A stretch of 64,000 nucleotides of DNA from the NCBI GenBank assembly GCA_016125275.1, contig WGMB01000007.1:62001-126000 (forward strand), given 5' to 3'. Positions within the stretch are counted from its first letter, which is position 1, and each line of letters starts with the position of its first letter. The notes under the pieces are model-generated. The model was not told the DNA's origin, ran no database searches, and was given only the letters and a program-made list of their open reading frames with translations. This document shows, one piece after another, positions 9,077-18,800 of this stretch. This DNA comes from Acidobacteriota bacterium (GTDB taxonomy: Bacteria > Acidobacteriota > Terriglobia > Bryobacterales > UBA6623). A program made the translations under genes and the position numbers.

Positions 9077-9484
9077 TCAGCGTTTGCCGCGGCGCGCCAG
9101 CCAAGCGTCCACGGAAAAGCTCCCGCCGCCGTTGCCCCAAAGGAACAGGAAGACGAAACAGAACAGCGCGGCGAGCTCCCCGCCGTTGAGCAGCGGATGC
9201 AATCCGTGGGGAAAGCCCAGCTTCCCGACGGCCTCGGGAACGTGCATCTGCCAGAAGGCGACGGCCATCGTCCCGGAGCACAGGAAAGCGGCCCAACGGG
9301 TCTTGAATCCGACCAGGATCATCAGCCCGCCGATGAGCTCGATCAGGCCGCCGAAGCCGATCTGCGACGCCAAGTTCACGGGGTCGCGCCCCCACAGGCC
9401 AAAAACCTTCTGGGCGCCGTGCGGAAAAAAGAACAGCCCCGCGGCGATCCGCAGGGCGCTGTGGGTGATCTCGGGCCAGTTCAT
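9077..9484 (-). CDS. DoxX-family membrane protein
   Basis: This 135-residue protein has about four hydrophobic segments (around residues 8-27, 45-63, 67-83 and 105-117). It carries the DoxX hallmarks ALRIAAGLFFFPHGAQKVFG near the start and GGLIELIGGLMILVGF in the second helix. DoxX proteins are small inner-membrane proteins related to quinone-linked oxidoreductase subunits; the exact role of this member is not known. It ends 8 nt before the dnaG start, so it probably shares a transcript with dnaG. Confidence 0.9.
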   Translation of the reverse strand: MNWPEITHSALRIAAGLFFFPHGAQKVFGLWGRDPVNLASQIGFGGLIELIGGLMILVGFKTRWAAFLCSGTMAVAFWQMHVPEAVGKLGFPHGLHPLLNGGELAALFCFVFLFLWGNGGGSFSVDAWLARRGKR

Positions 9485-9499
9485 TGTTAGGTTTTCAGT

Positions 9500-10369
9500 C
9501 TACGCGAGGTTCAGCAGCCGATCGACGCGCTTGCCCACGTCGTCGAGATAGGCCCGGTCGCCGCCCTTGAGCTCCACGGTGGCGTTGCCCTGGTAGCCGA
9601 CGGCGTCGAGGGCCTGGCGAATCTCAGGCCAGTTGACGTCGCCTTCGCCGAGGTTCACGAAGCCGTCCTTGCGGGTGTAGTCCTTGAGGTGCACCTTCGC
9701 CAAGCGGTCGCCGATCTGGCGGATCCAGTGCTGCGGCACGCCGTAGTGCACGACGTTGCCCACGTCGAAGTAGGCCTTCACCAAGGGATGCCGGAACTCG
9801 TCGATGTACTGGCAAAAGTCGCGGGCGGTGAGGAGGAACTTGTTCCAGACTTCCTCGACGGCCACCACGACCTCGTGTTTCTCCGCCACGGGCAGAATCC
9901 GCTCGCGGATGACGGCCTGCGAGCGCTCCCAGGCTTGCTCGTAGGCGGTGTCGTCGCGCACGACGGCCGGCACCAGCAGAACGGTGTCGGCGCCGTAGAG
10001 TTGGGCCTGCTCGAGCGAGGCCTCCATGCCGGCCACGGAGGCGTCGACCTCGGCGGGGTCGGGGCTGGAGAGCGGAAACTTCCAGTGCGCCTGGTTCATG
10101 ACCGAGTGGATGCGCAGGCCGGCTTTCTCCGCCGCGGCGCGAATCTTTTGAGCCTCATCCGAATCGGCCACGGTCTGCACTTCCATGGCGGGGAAGCCGA
10201 TCTCGACGCACATCCGGAAACGCTCCTCGTAGGGCAGCTCCGGCGGCAGCATCGAGATCAGCATCGAGCGCGTGATCGAGGCTCCCGTGGCGGCCGTTCC
10301 CGCCGTGTCGTGACAGGCCGCCGCGGTCAGCGCGGCGGCGCCGGCGAAGAGGTCTCGTCGAGAGAGCAT
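9500..10369 (-). CDS. Exported sugar-phosphate isomerase/epimerase-like TIM-barrel protein
   Basis: This 289-residue protein begins with a Tat-type signal (SRRDLFAGAAALTAAAC) whose cysteine may be a weak lipoprotein site. The mature part has the AP-endonuclease-2/xylose-isomerase-like TIM-barrel pattern: MCVEIGFPAMEVQTV, VVAVEEVWNKFL, VKAYFDVGNVVHYG (metal-ligand region) and KVHLKDYTRKDG. Such proteins isomerise or epimerise sugars with a divalent metal, here presumably outside the cytoplasm. It stands alone, divergent from mqnD. A second exported protein of the same type lies at 44429-45355. Confidence 0.85.
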   Translation of the reverse strand: MLSRRDLFAGAAALTAAACHDTAGTAATGASITRSMLISMLPPELPYEERFRMCVEIGFPAMEVQTVADSDEAQKIRAAAEKAGLRIHSVMNQAHWKFPLSSPDPAEVDASVAGMEASLEQAQLYGADTVLLVPAVVRDDTAYEQAWERSQAVIRERILPVAEKHEVVVAVEEVWNKFLLTARDFCQYIDEFRHPLVKAYFDVGNVVHYGVPQHWIRQIGDRLAKVHLKDYTRKDGFVNLGEGDVNWPEIRQALDAVGYQGNATVELKGGDRAYLDDVGKRVDRLLNLA

Positions 10370-10467
10370 GTCGAGGTCAATTCTAACGCCTGCTCAAACG
10401 CCCGCGGCGGCCGGCAGTTGGTAGAGTGGGATTTCGGCCCGACCGGCTCGGCCGCCTCCTAATCATC

Positions 10468-11307
10468 ATGTCCGACTCGAAGTTCCTCGTTGAAATCGCG
10501 CACAGCCCAGACTCTGACGACGCGTTCATGTTCTACGCCCTGGCGAAGGGCAAGGTCTCCTCGGAAGTCGTTGATTTCAAGCACATCCTCAGCGACATCC
10601 AGTCGCTGAACGTAGCCGCCCGCGAGGGCCGCTACACGATGACGGCGATCTCCTACCACGCCTATCCCTACGTCGCCGACAAGTACATCCTCACCTCGGC
10701 GGGCTCGAGCGTGGGCGACGGCTACGGACCGATCATCGTGGCGAGCGAGCAACTCGACCCCTCCGACCTGAAGGGCAAGCGGATCGCCGTGCCCGGTCTG
10801 CTGACGACCGCCTACCTGGCGCTGAAGCTCTACGAGATGGACTTCGAGCCGGTGGTGGTGGACTTCGACCGCGTGATGGAGACGGTCTCCGCCGGCGACG
10901 CCGACGCCGGACTGATCATTCACGAGGGCCAGCTCACTTGGGCCAGCAGTAAGTTGCACAATGTGCTGGACTTGGGCGTGTGGTGGAAGCAGACCCGCGG
11001 GCTGCCGCTGGCGCTGGGCGCCAACTGCATTCTGCGCGACCTGCCCGATGAGGTGAAGCGCGAATCGCGGCGCTGCCTGAGCGAGAGTATCCAGTACGCC
11101 CTCGATCATCGGCCGGAAGCGCTGGACTACGCGTTGCAGTTCGGGCGGGGTCTGGAGCGCGGCGACGCCGACAAGTTCGTGGGCATGTATGTGAACCACT
11201 TCACGACCGAAATGCGGCCGGAAGTCCTCGAATCGGCCCAGATCATGCTGGATCTGGGGCACGAGGCGGGACTGATCCCGCAGCGGGTGAAGCTCGAAGT
11301 GGTTTGA
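10468..11307 (+). CDS. mqnD: 1,4-dihydroxy-6-naphthoate synthase (MqnD family)
   Basis: This 279-residue protein has the periplasmic-binding-protein-like fold of MqnD: IAHSPDSDDAFMFYALAKG at the start, EGRYTMTAISYHAYPYVADKY, GPIIVAS, and AGLIIHEGQLTWASSKL. MqnD acts in the futalosine route to menaquinone, converting cyclic de-hypoxanthinyl futalosine to 1,4-dihydroxy-6-naphthoate. The start is the ATG at 10468, where the protein begins to match the family. No other mqn gene is nearby. A strong -10-like TACAAT (11313-11318) just past its end probably serves the next gene. Confidence 0.85.
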   Translation: MSDSKFLVEIAHSPDSDDAFMFYALAKGKVSSEVVDFKHILSDIQSLNVAAREGRYTMTAISYHAYPYVADKYILTSAGSSVGDGYGPIIVASEQLDPSDLKGKRIAVPGLLTTAYLALKLYEMDFEPVVVDFDRVMETVSAGDADAGLIIHEGQLTWASSKLHNVLDLGVWWKQTRGLPLALGANCILRDLPDEVKRESRRCLSESIQYALDHRPEALDYALQFGRGLERGDADKFVGMYVNHFTTEMRPEVLESAQIMLDLGHEAGLIPQRVKLEVV

Positions 11308-11356
11308 GGCTGTACAATCAGGACGAATCCAACTTTCCAAACAAGGAGGCCATTGA

Positions 11357-12676
11357 ATGTTCCGGAATTTGAGAGTGCTGGCATCCGCCCTGGTGCTGAT
11401 CCCCTTGCTGGCGACCGTCGTGGCGGCGCAGGTCGAGGATCTGTCGAGCAGCGACCCGAAGATTCGCCGCAAGGCCGTCAAGAGCCTGGGCGAGAAGGGC
11501 GCGAAGAAGCAGGCCGACGCCGGGGTCCTGTGCAAGTCGCTGGGCGAGGTCGTGAAAGACCCCGACCCGGAAGTGCGCATGGAGACCGTGGTGGCGCTCA
11601 CGAAGACCGCCAACCCCGCCTGCCTCCAGCCGCTGATGGAAGCGACCAAGGACGCCAGCCCGGAAATCCAGGCGCAGGCCGTGGACGGCTTGGTCGATTT
11701 CTATGTGCCCGGCTACGTGAAGTTCGGCCTCCTGAACTCGGTGAAGTCGGTGACCTCCAGCCTGAAGGACCGCTTCCGTGATCCGGAGCCGGTGATGGTG
11801 GAGCGGCACATCAACGTCAGCCCCGAGGTGATTCGCGCCATCGCTCCGCTGGTGACCGGCGGCAGCAGCATCGAGTCGCGTGCCAACGCGGCCCGCGCCG
11901 AAGGCATTCTGCGCGGCAAGCAGGCGATTCCGGAGCTCAAGGAAGGCCTCAAGTCCAAGAAGGACACGGTGATCATCGAGTCCTTGCGGGCGTTCGAGAA
12001 GATCGGCGACGTCAGCGTCGGTCCCGACTTGGTGTTCCTGCTGCGGGACCCGAGCAAGGACGTGCAGATCGCCGCCGCCGATACGACCGGCCAGTTGCGC
12101 GTGCGCGAAGCCATCCCGGACCTCGTCAATCTGGTGAAGGCCAGCGACAAGAATGTGACCCGGGCCGCGCTGACGGCGCTGGCGAAGATTCCCAACAGCG
12201 GCGAGGACAAGCTGTTTCTGCTGTATCTGCGCGACAAGGACGAGCAGATGCGGGCCGCCGCCGCCGAGGGGCTGGGCCGTTCGGGACAGAAGAGCGATCT
12301 GAAGGTGGTGCAGGACGCTTTCGCGGAAGAGAAGAAGGAGTCGGCGCGGCTGTCGATGGCCTTCGCGGCCGTCCACCTGGGCGACATGAAGATGGTGCAG
12401 TACTTGGTGGACGGGCTGGACTCGACCTTCCACCGGCTGGAGGCGCGGCCGTTCCTGGTGGAGTTGGCGCGCGACCCGCAGGTGCTGGCCGAGCTCTATA
12501 CGCCGCTGACGACCGGCACCCGCGACCAGAAGATCCACCTGGCCACTGTGATCGCCCAGAGCGGCACCCGCGAGAGCGAGCCGCATCTGAAGCGGCTGAC
12601 GATGGACCCGGATCCGAAGGTGGCCGAGGCGGCCATCCTCGAGCTCAAGAACTTGCAGGCGCGGCTGGGAGGCTGA
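11357..12676 (+). CDS. Secreted HEAT-repeat protein
   Basis: This 439-residue protein starts with a clear Sec signal peptide (VLASALVLIPLLATVVAAQ, cleavage after about residue 25). It then consists almost entirely of HEAT/armadillo-like repeats of about 30 residues, for example DSKIR-type turns such as SSDPKIRRKAVKSLGEKG, DPDPEVRMETVVALTKTA and DEQMRAAAAEGLGRSG. Such superhelices bind other proteins, so a periplasmic scaffolding role is plausible but the partner is unknown. AAGGAGG lies about 8 nt upstream of the ATG. A TACAAT -10-like box at 11313-11318 fits a promoter. Confidence 0.85.
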   Translation: MFRNLRVLASALVLIPLLATVVAAQVEDLSSSDPKIRRKAVKSLGEKGAKKQADAGVLCKSLGEVVKDPDPEVRMETVVALTKTANPACLQPLMEATKDASPEIQAQAVDGLVDFYVPGYVKFGLLNSVKSVTSSLKDRFRDPEPVMVERHINVSPEVIRAIAPLVTGGSSIESRANAARAEGILRGKQAIPELKEGLKSKKDTVIIESLRAFEKIGDVSVGPDLVFLLRDPSKDVQIAAADTTGQLRVREAIPDLVNLVKASDKNVTRAALTALAKIPNSGEDKLFLLYLRDKDEQMRAAAAEGLGRSGQKSDLKVVQDAFAEEKKESARLSMAFAAVHLGDMKMVQYLVDGLDSTFHRLEARPFLVELARDPQVLAELYTPLTTGTRDQKIHLATVIAQSGTRESEPHLKRLTMDPDPKVAEAAILELKNLQARLGG

Positions 12677-12682
12677 TCGACA

Positions 12683-12853
12683 TTGGATTCCCCAGCGCCG
12701 AACCCGCGGCTTCAGGACCAGCCCGAACCGCTCCCGCAGGCCGAAGACCATAGCGTGCACTGCCCGAACTGTTCGAGCCGGCTGACGCCGCTCAAGTGCA
12801 AGATGCTGTGCGCCAAGTGCGGCTACTACCTGAGCTGTTCCGATTTCTACTAG
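12683..12853 (+). CDS. 56-residue zinc-ribbon protein
   Basis: Starting at TTG 12683 with a good GGGAGG ribosome site (12667-12672), the frame gives a proline-rich leader (about 24 residues) and then a Cys-rich module: CPNC, CKMLC, CAKCG and a final YYLSCSDFY. The CPxC...CxxC spacing is that of a zinc ribbon or treble-clef knuckle. The TTG is the first possible start after the stop of the HEAT-repeat gene, which is in the same frame 6 nt upstream, so the two are probably co-transcribed. I do not recognise a named family. Confidence 0.65.
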   Translation: MDSPAPNPRLQDQPEPLPQAEDHSVHCPNCSSRLTPLKCKMLCAKCGYYLSCSDFY

Positions 12854-12908
12854 CCGAAAGCGGGCGCCAGACGGGGCGGGGGGCGTATACTTTCGACTTC
12901 CGTTCTTG

Positions 12909-14255
12909 ATGGCGCCCCGACCGGCATTCCTCCGCCTCGGCTTTCTCCTGTTTGCGATGTCGCTTGCGGCGGCCGGGGCGCAGCCCGCCGCTGCGCCGGA
13001 GCCCGACGCGCAGTCTAACCCGCCGCGCAACCTGCTCAGCCGCGAGCTGCCTGCTTGGCTGGATCTCGGCGTGAATGTGAGGACGCGGGTGGAGCGCCGC
13101 GACGGACTGTCGTTTCAGGCGCCCTTCACCGACGGGTTGCTGCTGAACCGGGCGCGGTTCGAAGCGGCGGTCAAGCCCTCCCAGCGCTGGCGCGTGCGGC
13201 TGCAACTGCAGGATTCCCGCAGCGCCTGGCTCGACCCCTCCCGCTCGCGAACCGGTACCGACAATCCGCTCGACATCCGGCAACTGCACCTGGAGGTCGG
13301 CGCCGAGGACGGCGACGGCTGGCAGGCGCGGATGGGCCGGCAACTCCTGATCTTCGGCAAGGAGCGGGTCCTGGCCGAGCGCAACTGGAACAACGTGAGC
13401 CCGTCGTGGGACGCCGTGCGGGTGGGCTACGGCCGAGGCGGCGACCGCATTGACGCCTTCGCGGCCAGCCAGGTGCAGAACGACCCCGGCGATGTGGATG
13501 CGGCGCTGTCGGGGGCCGACATCGCGGGCTTCTACGCCGCGGTGGGCTCGCTGCTGCCGCACGGCCGCATCGAGCCGTACTGGTTCTACAACGACCGGCC
13601 CCGGATGCAGGGCGTGCTGGTTGCGCACGACGCCGGGGTGCATACCTTCGGGGCGCGCGCCGGCGGCACAGTGGGCGCGCATTGGGACTACGACGCCGAG
13701 CTGACCTGCCAGCGCGGCCACGCTCCGCAGGTTTCGCAGCGCGGCTGGCTGGGCTACGCCGAGGTGGGCTTCCAGCCGACGGAGAAGCATTGGGGCCCGC
13801 GGCTGTTCACCGTGTACGAGGAGGCTTCCGGCGACAAGGACCCCAACGACGGCCGGGTGGGGACCTATGACGCCGGCTTCGGCAAGCGCCACAGCCATCT
13901 GGGCGAGGCCGACGCTGTGGGACGCAGCAACCTGCGGACGCTCGAGTCGGGCGTGGAGACGACGCCGGCGCAGGCGCTGCAACTGCGGGTCGTCTACCAC
14001 CACTTCCGCACGGCGCGGCGGCGGGACGGTCTGTACAGCACCAACGGCCTGCTGGCCGTGGCGGCGCCGGTCGGAAGGGTCTCGTCGTCGCGCATCGGAG
14101 ACGAGGTGGACCTGCTGATGGAGTGGTCGCCCAACCGGGTCTGGCTTCTCGAAGGGGGCGTGGGACGATTTTTTCCGGGGGCCTGGCTGCAACAGGCCCT
14201 GGGCAGCGCACCGCAGCGCGGCATCGTTTATGTCAGCCTGGAGTGGACTCTGTGA
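12909..14255 (+). CDS. Alginate-export-type outer-membrane beta-barrel protein
   Basis: This 448-residue protein has a signal peptide (FLRLGFLLFAMSLAAAGAQP). It continues with many alternating amphipathic strands typical of an outer-membrane barrel, including GVNVRTRVERRDG, WRVRLQLQDSRSAW, RQLHLEVGAE, MGRQLLIFGKERVLAERNW and the C-terminal IVYVSLEWTL ending in an aromatic/hydrophobic strand. The RQLL-GKERV-WNN region recalls the AlgE-like alginate-export family (PF13372), but the substrate need not be alginate. The start is the ATG at 12909. A TATACT box occurs about 20 nt upstream (12886-12891) without a good -35. Confidence 0.75.
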   Translation: MAPRPAFLRLGFLLFAMSLAAAGAQPAAAPEPDAQSNPPRNLLSRELPAWLDLGVNVRTRVERRDGLSFQAPFTDGLLLNRARFEAAVKPSQRWRVRLQLQDSRSAWLDPSRSRTGTDNPLDIRQLHLEVGAEDGDGWQARMGRQLLIFGKERVLAERNWNNVSPSWDAVRVGYGRGGDRIDAFAASQVQNDPGDVDAALSGADIAGFYAAVGSLLPHGRIEPYWFYNDRPRMQGVLVAHDAGVHTFGARAGGTVGAHWDYDAELTCQRGHAPQVSQRGWLGYAEVGFQPTEKHWGPRLFTVYEEASGDKDPNDGRVGTYDAGFGKRHSHLGEADAVGRSNLRTLESGVETTPAQALQLRVVYHHFRTARRRDGLYSTNGLLAVAAPVGRVSSSRIGDEVDLLMEWSPNRVWLLEGGVGRFFPGAWLQQALGSAPQRGIVYVSLEWTL

Positions 14256-14311
14256 GCCCGTCCGGCGCGGCGCTCCGCGTCACAAAACCTTTAAGAAAAC
14301 GAGCTTGCGAC

Positions 14312-14340
14312 GGAAAGAGCCCCGCTCCCGTAACCAAGCG
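14312..14340 (-). repeat. Possible single REP-like palindrome
   Basis: On the minus strand this reads CGCTTGGTTACGGGAGCGG followed by GGCTCTTTCC. The order (stem, TTACGG loop region, stem, GGCTC, T-rich tail) resembles the arms of the better element at 57985-58073, where TCACGG and GGCTCCTTT occupy the same places. It is degenerate and lies in the 222-nt gap before the efflux adaptor gene, which otherwise holds only a CCTTCCC/GGGAAGG hairpin (about 14358-14378) and a short CTCTC/GAGAG dyad (about 14448-14458). Confidence 0.4.
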
Positions 14341-14477
14341 AAAATTGCGGACGCCCTTCCCCATGGCGGGAAGGTTGCGACCTCGCGCGCTGCATCGGGG
14401 GCTGCTCAAGAGGCCCGTTCTCGAAGCAATCCAATAGAACTGCACGCTCTCAGAGAGAGTAGAAGAGGCCGAAAAAC

Positions 14478-15752
14478 GTGTCGAAGTGGATTTCTCGTTT
14501 GCTAGCCATCCTGATTGGCGGCGGGCTCATTTACATGGTGGGCAGCAAGGTCTACGAGCTCAAGCAGGGCGACGCGACCCCGAAGACCGCCAAGAAGAAG
14601 GGCGGCGCGCGGACCGTGAGCGTCGACTTGGCTTCGGCCGAGATCGGGCAGGTGCGCGAGACTCTGGTGCTGACCGGCGCCTTGAAGCCGAAGGAGATGG
14701 TCGACGTGACGCCGAAAGCGGCGGGCCGGTTGACCAAGACCTACTTTCGGATCGGCGACCAGGTCAAGCAAGGCGATCTGGTGGCTGAGCTGGAAGACTC
14801 CGAGCTGCAGCAGCGGGTGCGGCGCGCCGAGGCGGCCATCGCCGTCAACGCCGCCAGCGTCTCGCAGCGCGACGCCGAACTCAGCAACGTGCGGGCCAAC
14901 CTGCAGCGCAGCCAGCAGCTCTTCGAGGAAGGCCTGCTGTCGCCGCAGGAGTTTGAGCAGCAGAAGACCAGCCAGGCGATGATCGAGGCGCAGGTGGAGC
15001 TGGCGCGGGCGCAGAAAGAGCAGTCCGAAGCCGAGCTGCGGGAGCTGAAGATCCAGCTCGCGCAGATGAAGATCTACGCGCCGCTGGGCGGCATCGTGGC
15101 CCTTCGCTACGTGGACGAAGGCGCGGTCGTCAGCCCGACCTCGCCGATTGTGCGAATCGTCAACCTGTCGACGCTGGTAACTCAGGGCAACGTGCCCGAG
15201 CGCAGCATCGGCAAGCTGCGGGTGGGCAATGTGGCCGAGGTGCGGGTGGACGCCATTCCCGATGAAGTCTTCCACGGCCGGATCTCGCGCATCTCGCCGG
15301 TGCTCGACGCGGCCACGCGTAGCGCGCTGATCGAGATCGACATCCAGAACCCGGCCAACGTGCTCAAGGCCGAAATGTTCGCCCGCATCAACCTGGACTT
15401 GGGGACGACGCGGCAGGCCACGCTGATTCCGCGCGACGGTCTGGTCTATCGCGGCCAACAGCCGGGCGTATACGTGCTCGAGGACGAGAACAAGCCGGTG
15501 TTTCGGCCCATCGAGACCGGCATGACGCGTGAAAACCAAGTGGAAGTGCTGGCGAATCTCGACCCCGGCACGAAGATCGTGGGGCGCGGCGCGACGATGC
15601 TGCGCGACGGAGACCGCATCGCGGTCGCCGGCGCGGGCGGCGGCGGCGGAGCGGCCTCCAAGAAGGGCGGTTCCAGCGACAACGGCGCCGAAGCCGAAGC
15701 TCCGGCGCAGGGAGCCGGCAAGAAGGGGGCGGCCAAGAAGGCGGCGACCTGA
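14478..15752 (+). CDS. RND efflux periplasmic adaptor (membrane fusion protein)
   Basis: This 424-residue protein has one N-terminal membrane anchor (LLAILIGGGLIYMVGS). A lipoyl/biotinyl-type half (GRLTKTYFRIGDQVKQGDLV) follows, then a long coiled-coil hairpin (about residues 105-190, rich in AEAAIAVNAASVSQRDAEL-type heptads), the second half MKIYAPLGGIVALRYVDEGAVV, and beta-barrel/membrane-proximal domains. The tail is Gly/Ala/Lys-rich and probably disordered. MFPs link an RND pump to an outer-membrane channel; no channel gene is present here. The start is GTG 14478, preceded by AGAAGAGG. It leads the adaptor-RND1-RND2 operon. Confidence 0.92.
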   Translation: MSKWISRLLAILIGGGLIYMVGSKVYELKQGDATPKTAKKKGGARTVSVDLASAEIGQVRETLVLTGALKPKEMVDVTPKAAGRLTKTYFRIGDQVKQGDLVAELEDSELQQRVRRAEAAIAVNAASVSQRDAELSNVRANLQRSQQLFEEGLLSPQEFEQQKTSQAMIEAQVELARAQKEQSEAELRELKIQLAQMKIYAPLGGIVALRYVDEGAVVSPTSPIVRIVNLSTLVTQGNVPERSIGKLRVGNVAEVRVDAIPDEVFHGRISRISPVLDAATRSALIEIDIQNPANVLKAEMFARINLDLGTTRQATLIPRDGLVYRGQQPGVYVLEDENKPVFRPIETGMTRENQVEVLANLDPGTKIVGRGATMLRDGDRIAVAGAGGGGGAASKKGGSSDNGAEAEAPAQGAGKKGAAKKAAT

Positions 15753-15810
15753 GTCGCCGCGGTTCAACACAGCCGCCCTGCCGTGCGGCGGCTGTCAGCG
15801 TGAGGTTGGA

Positions 15811-18800
15811 ATGAGTTTGCCTGAGTTTTCGATTGAACGACCTGTCACTGTCCTCATGGCCTGTTTGATGGCCATCTTGTTGGGTGCGATAGCGTTCGTC
15901 GAAATCCCAATCGACCTCATGCCGGAGACGGACTACCCGACCCTCTCCATCAACGTCAGCTACCCGGGCGTGGCGCCCCAAGAGATGGAAACCCTGGTGG
16001 CGAGGCCTCTGGAACAGGCCCTCGCCGGCACGCCGGGCGCCGAGAAGATCACCTCCTCCACCTCCGAAGGCCGCGCCAGCGTGCGGCTGGAGTTCGCCTA
16101 CGGCACCGACCTGGACGAATCCGCCGCCGAGATGCGCTCGCGGCTGGAGCGCCGTCGCGACGCCCTGCCCGAAGACATCGAGCCGCCGACGCTGTACAAG
16201 TACGACGTCTCGCAGTATCCGATCATGTACCTGACCATCGCGTCGCCGGACATGGACGCGAAGGAACTGCGCTTCTTCTCGGAAAAGTTCATCCAGCACC
16301 GCCTGGAGCGCATCGGAGGCGTGGCCGCCTCGCGCATCAGCGGCGGACTGCGGCGCCAGATTCACGTCAACCTCTCGCTCAAGAAGCTGCGGGCGCTGAA
16401 CCTGTCGGTGGCGCAGGTGGTGCAGACGCTCCGCAATGAGAACCTGAACCGGCCGGTCGGCCCGGTGCAAGAGGGCCGCTACGAGGTTCTGGTGCGCACC
16501 GAGGGCGAGTTCGACGCCATCGATGACATCCTCAACGTCGCCGTCACCAAGCGCAACGGCGTGAACATCTACGTCCGCGACATCGCCACGGTGGAGGACT
16601 CCCACGAGGACGTCCGCTACATGGTCAGCGTGGACGGCGAGCCGGCCGTGCGGGTGTTCGTCTACAAGCAATCGGGCGGCAACACGGTGGAAGTGTCCGA
16701 CGCGGTGCGCGAAGAGGTCGTAAAGATCAACCGCGACTACCCACAGATCTCGGTCACGGTGCCGTGGGACACCGCCGAGTTCATCCAGGCGGCCATCGAC
16801 AACGTGAAGACCGCCACCATCGTCGGCGCCGGTCTGGCCGTGATCGTGCTGCTGTTCTTCCTGCGCAGCCTCTCGTCGACGCTGATCATCGGCGTGGCGA
16901 TCCCGATTTCGGTGATCTCGACGTTCGCGCTGATGTACTTCAACGGCTTTACGCTCAACACGGTCAGCTTCGGCGGGCTGGCGCTGGGCGTGGGCATGCT
17001 GGTCGACAACGCCATCGTGGTGCTGGAGAACATCTTCCGGCACCGTGAGGAAGGGCTCAGCGGCAAGGAAGCCGCGCTGCTGGGGTCGAGCGAGGTCGCC
17101 GTGGCGATTACGGCCTCGACGCTGACGACGATTGCGGTGTTCGTGCCGGTGCTGTTCATCCAAGGCATCGCGGGGCAGACCTTCAAGCAGTTGGCCTGGG
17201 TGGTGTCGTTCGCGCTGTTCTGCTCGCTGGTGGTGGCCGTCACGATCGTGCCGATGCTGTGCTCGCGGTTCCTGCGCAAGCAAGGCGGGAGGCAGGAACG
17301 CGGTTTGGCGCGTTGGATCGGCAAGAGCCTCGACGGCTTGTCGTCGGGTTATGAGGGCGTGCTGAGCTGGGCGCTCGACAATCGCCTGCTGGTGACCACC
17401 ACGGCCGTGGCGCTATTCGCCGGCGCGGTCTACATTTGGCCGCTGATCGGCGTGGAGCTCGAGCCGGAGCTCGACGAGGGCATGATCTGGATCAGCGCCA
17501 CGCTCGAACCGGGCACGCGCGTCGAGGTCACCGACCAGGTTTCCAAGCAGATCGAGCAGGTGGTTCGCCAGAACGTGCCCGAGATCCGCACGATCATGTC
17601 CGAGGCCGGCTCCAACTCCAGTTGGCGGGCCGAGGGCACCAACGAGGCCGACATACGGGTCTACTTGGTCGACCAGGATCAGCGCACCCGTTCGGCGGCG
17701 GCGATCGCGCAGGAACTGCGGCCGCTGGTGCAGATCCAGCCCGGCATGATCGTCCAGACGAGGGTGCGCGGAGCGATCCACAGCCGGGGCGGCGACTTCG
17801 GCGAAGGCCGCCTGTCGGTGGAGATTCGCGGCCATGACTTCGATGTGGCCAAGGACCTGGCCGACCAAGTGCTGAAGATGATGCTTGCGACCGACGGGGT
17901 CGCCAGCGCGGAGCTGAGCCGCCAGCCGGGCATGCCGGAGCTGGTGGTTTCGGTGGACCGCGAGAAGGCCAACGCCATGGGCCTGTCGGTGGCAGAGGTC
18001 GCCGATACGATGGAGACGGCCATCGGCGGCACCCGGGCCTCGATGTTCCGCGAGGAAGGCGACGAGTTCGACATTCTGGTGCGGCTGGCCAAGGAAGACC
18101 GCATCGACGTCAGCCAGCTCGACCGGATCGCGATTCAGCTTCCGGACGGCTCGACGATTCCGGCCGGCGACATCGTCCATCTCGAACGCAGGGAAGGCCC
18201 GGTGGAGATCACTCGCTCGGACCAGCAACGCATCATCGTGGTCAGCGGCGTGATCGAAGACCGCGACCTGGGCAGCGTGGTGGACGAGCTGCGGGAGAAG
18301 CTGGCGACGATTCCGCGGCCCGGCGACTTCGAGTTCGTCTTCGGCGGCGAGTACGAGGACCAGCAGGAGGCCTTCCGCGAGATGACCTTCGCGGCCCTGC
18401 TGGCGCTGGCGCTGGTGTACATGGTGATGGCGGCGCAGTTCGAGTCGGTGCGCGACCCGTTCATCATCCTGTTCTCGATCCCGCTGGCGTTCATCGGCGT
18501 CGCAGTGATCCTGCTGTTGACTGAGACCACCTTCAACATGCAGGGCTTTCTCGGGGTCATCATCCTGGTCGGCATCGTGGTGAACAACGCCATCGTGCTG
18601 GTGGACTACACCAACCTGCTGCGCCGCGAGCACGGCTACAAGATCCGCGACGCGGTGGTGACGGCGGGCAGCCGACGGCTGCGGCCGATCTTGATGACGA
18701 CCGTGACGACGGTTCTGGGTTTGCTTCCGATGTCGTTGGGATGGGGCGAGGGCGGCGAGCTGCAGGTTCCGATGGCGCGCGTCGTCATCGGGGGGCTCAC

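Noticed and set aside
12886-12891. TATACT as a promoter of the porin gene
   Set aside because: No -35 within 15-19 nt resembles TTGACA, so it is mentioned only in the gene entry.
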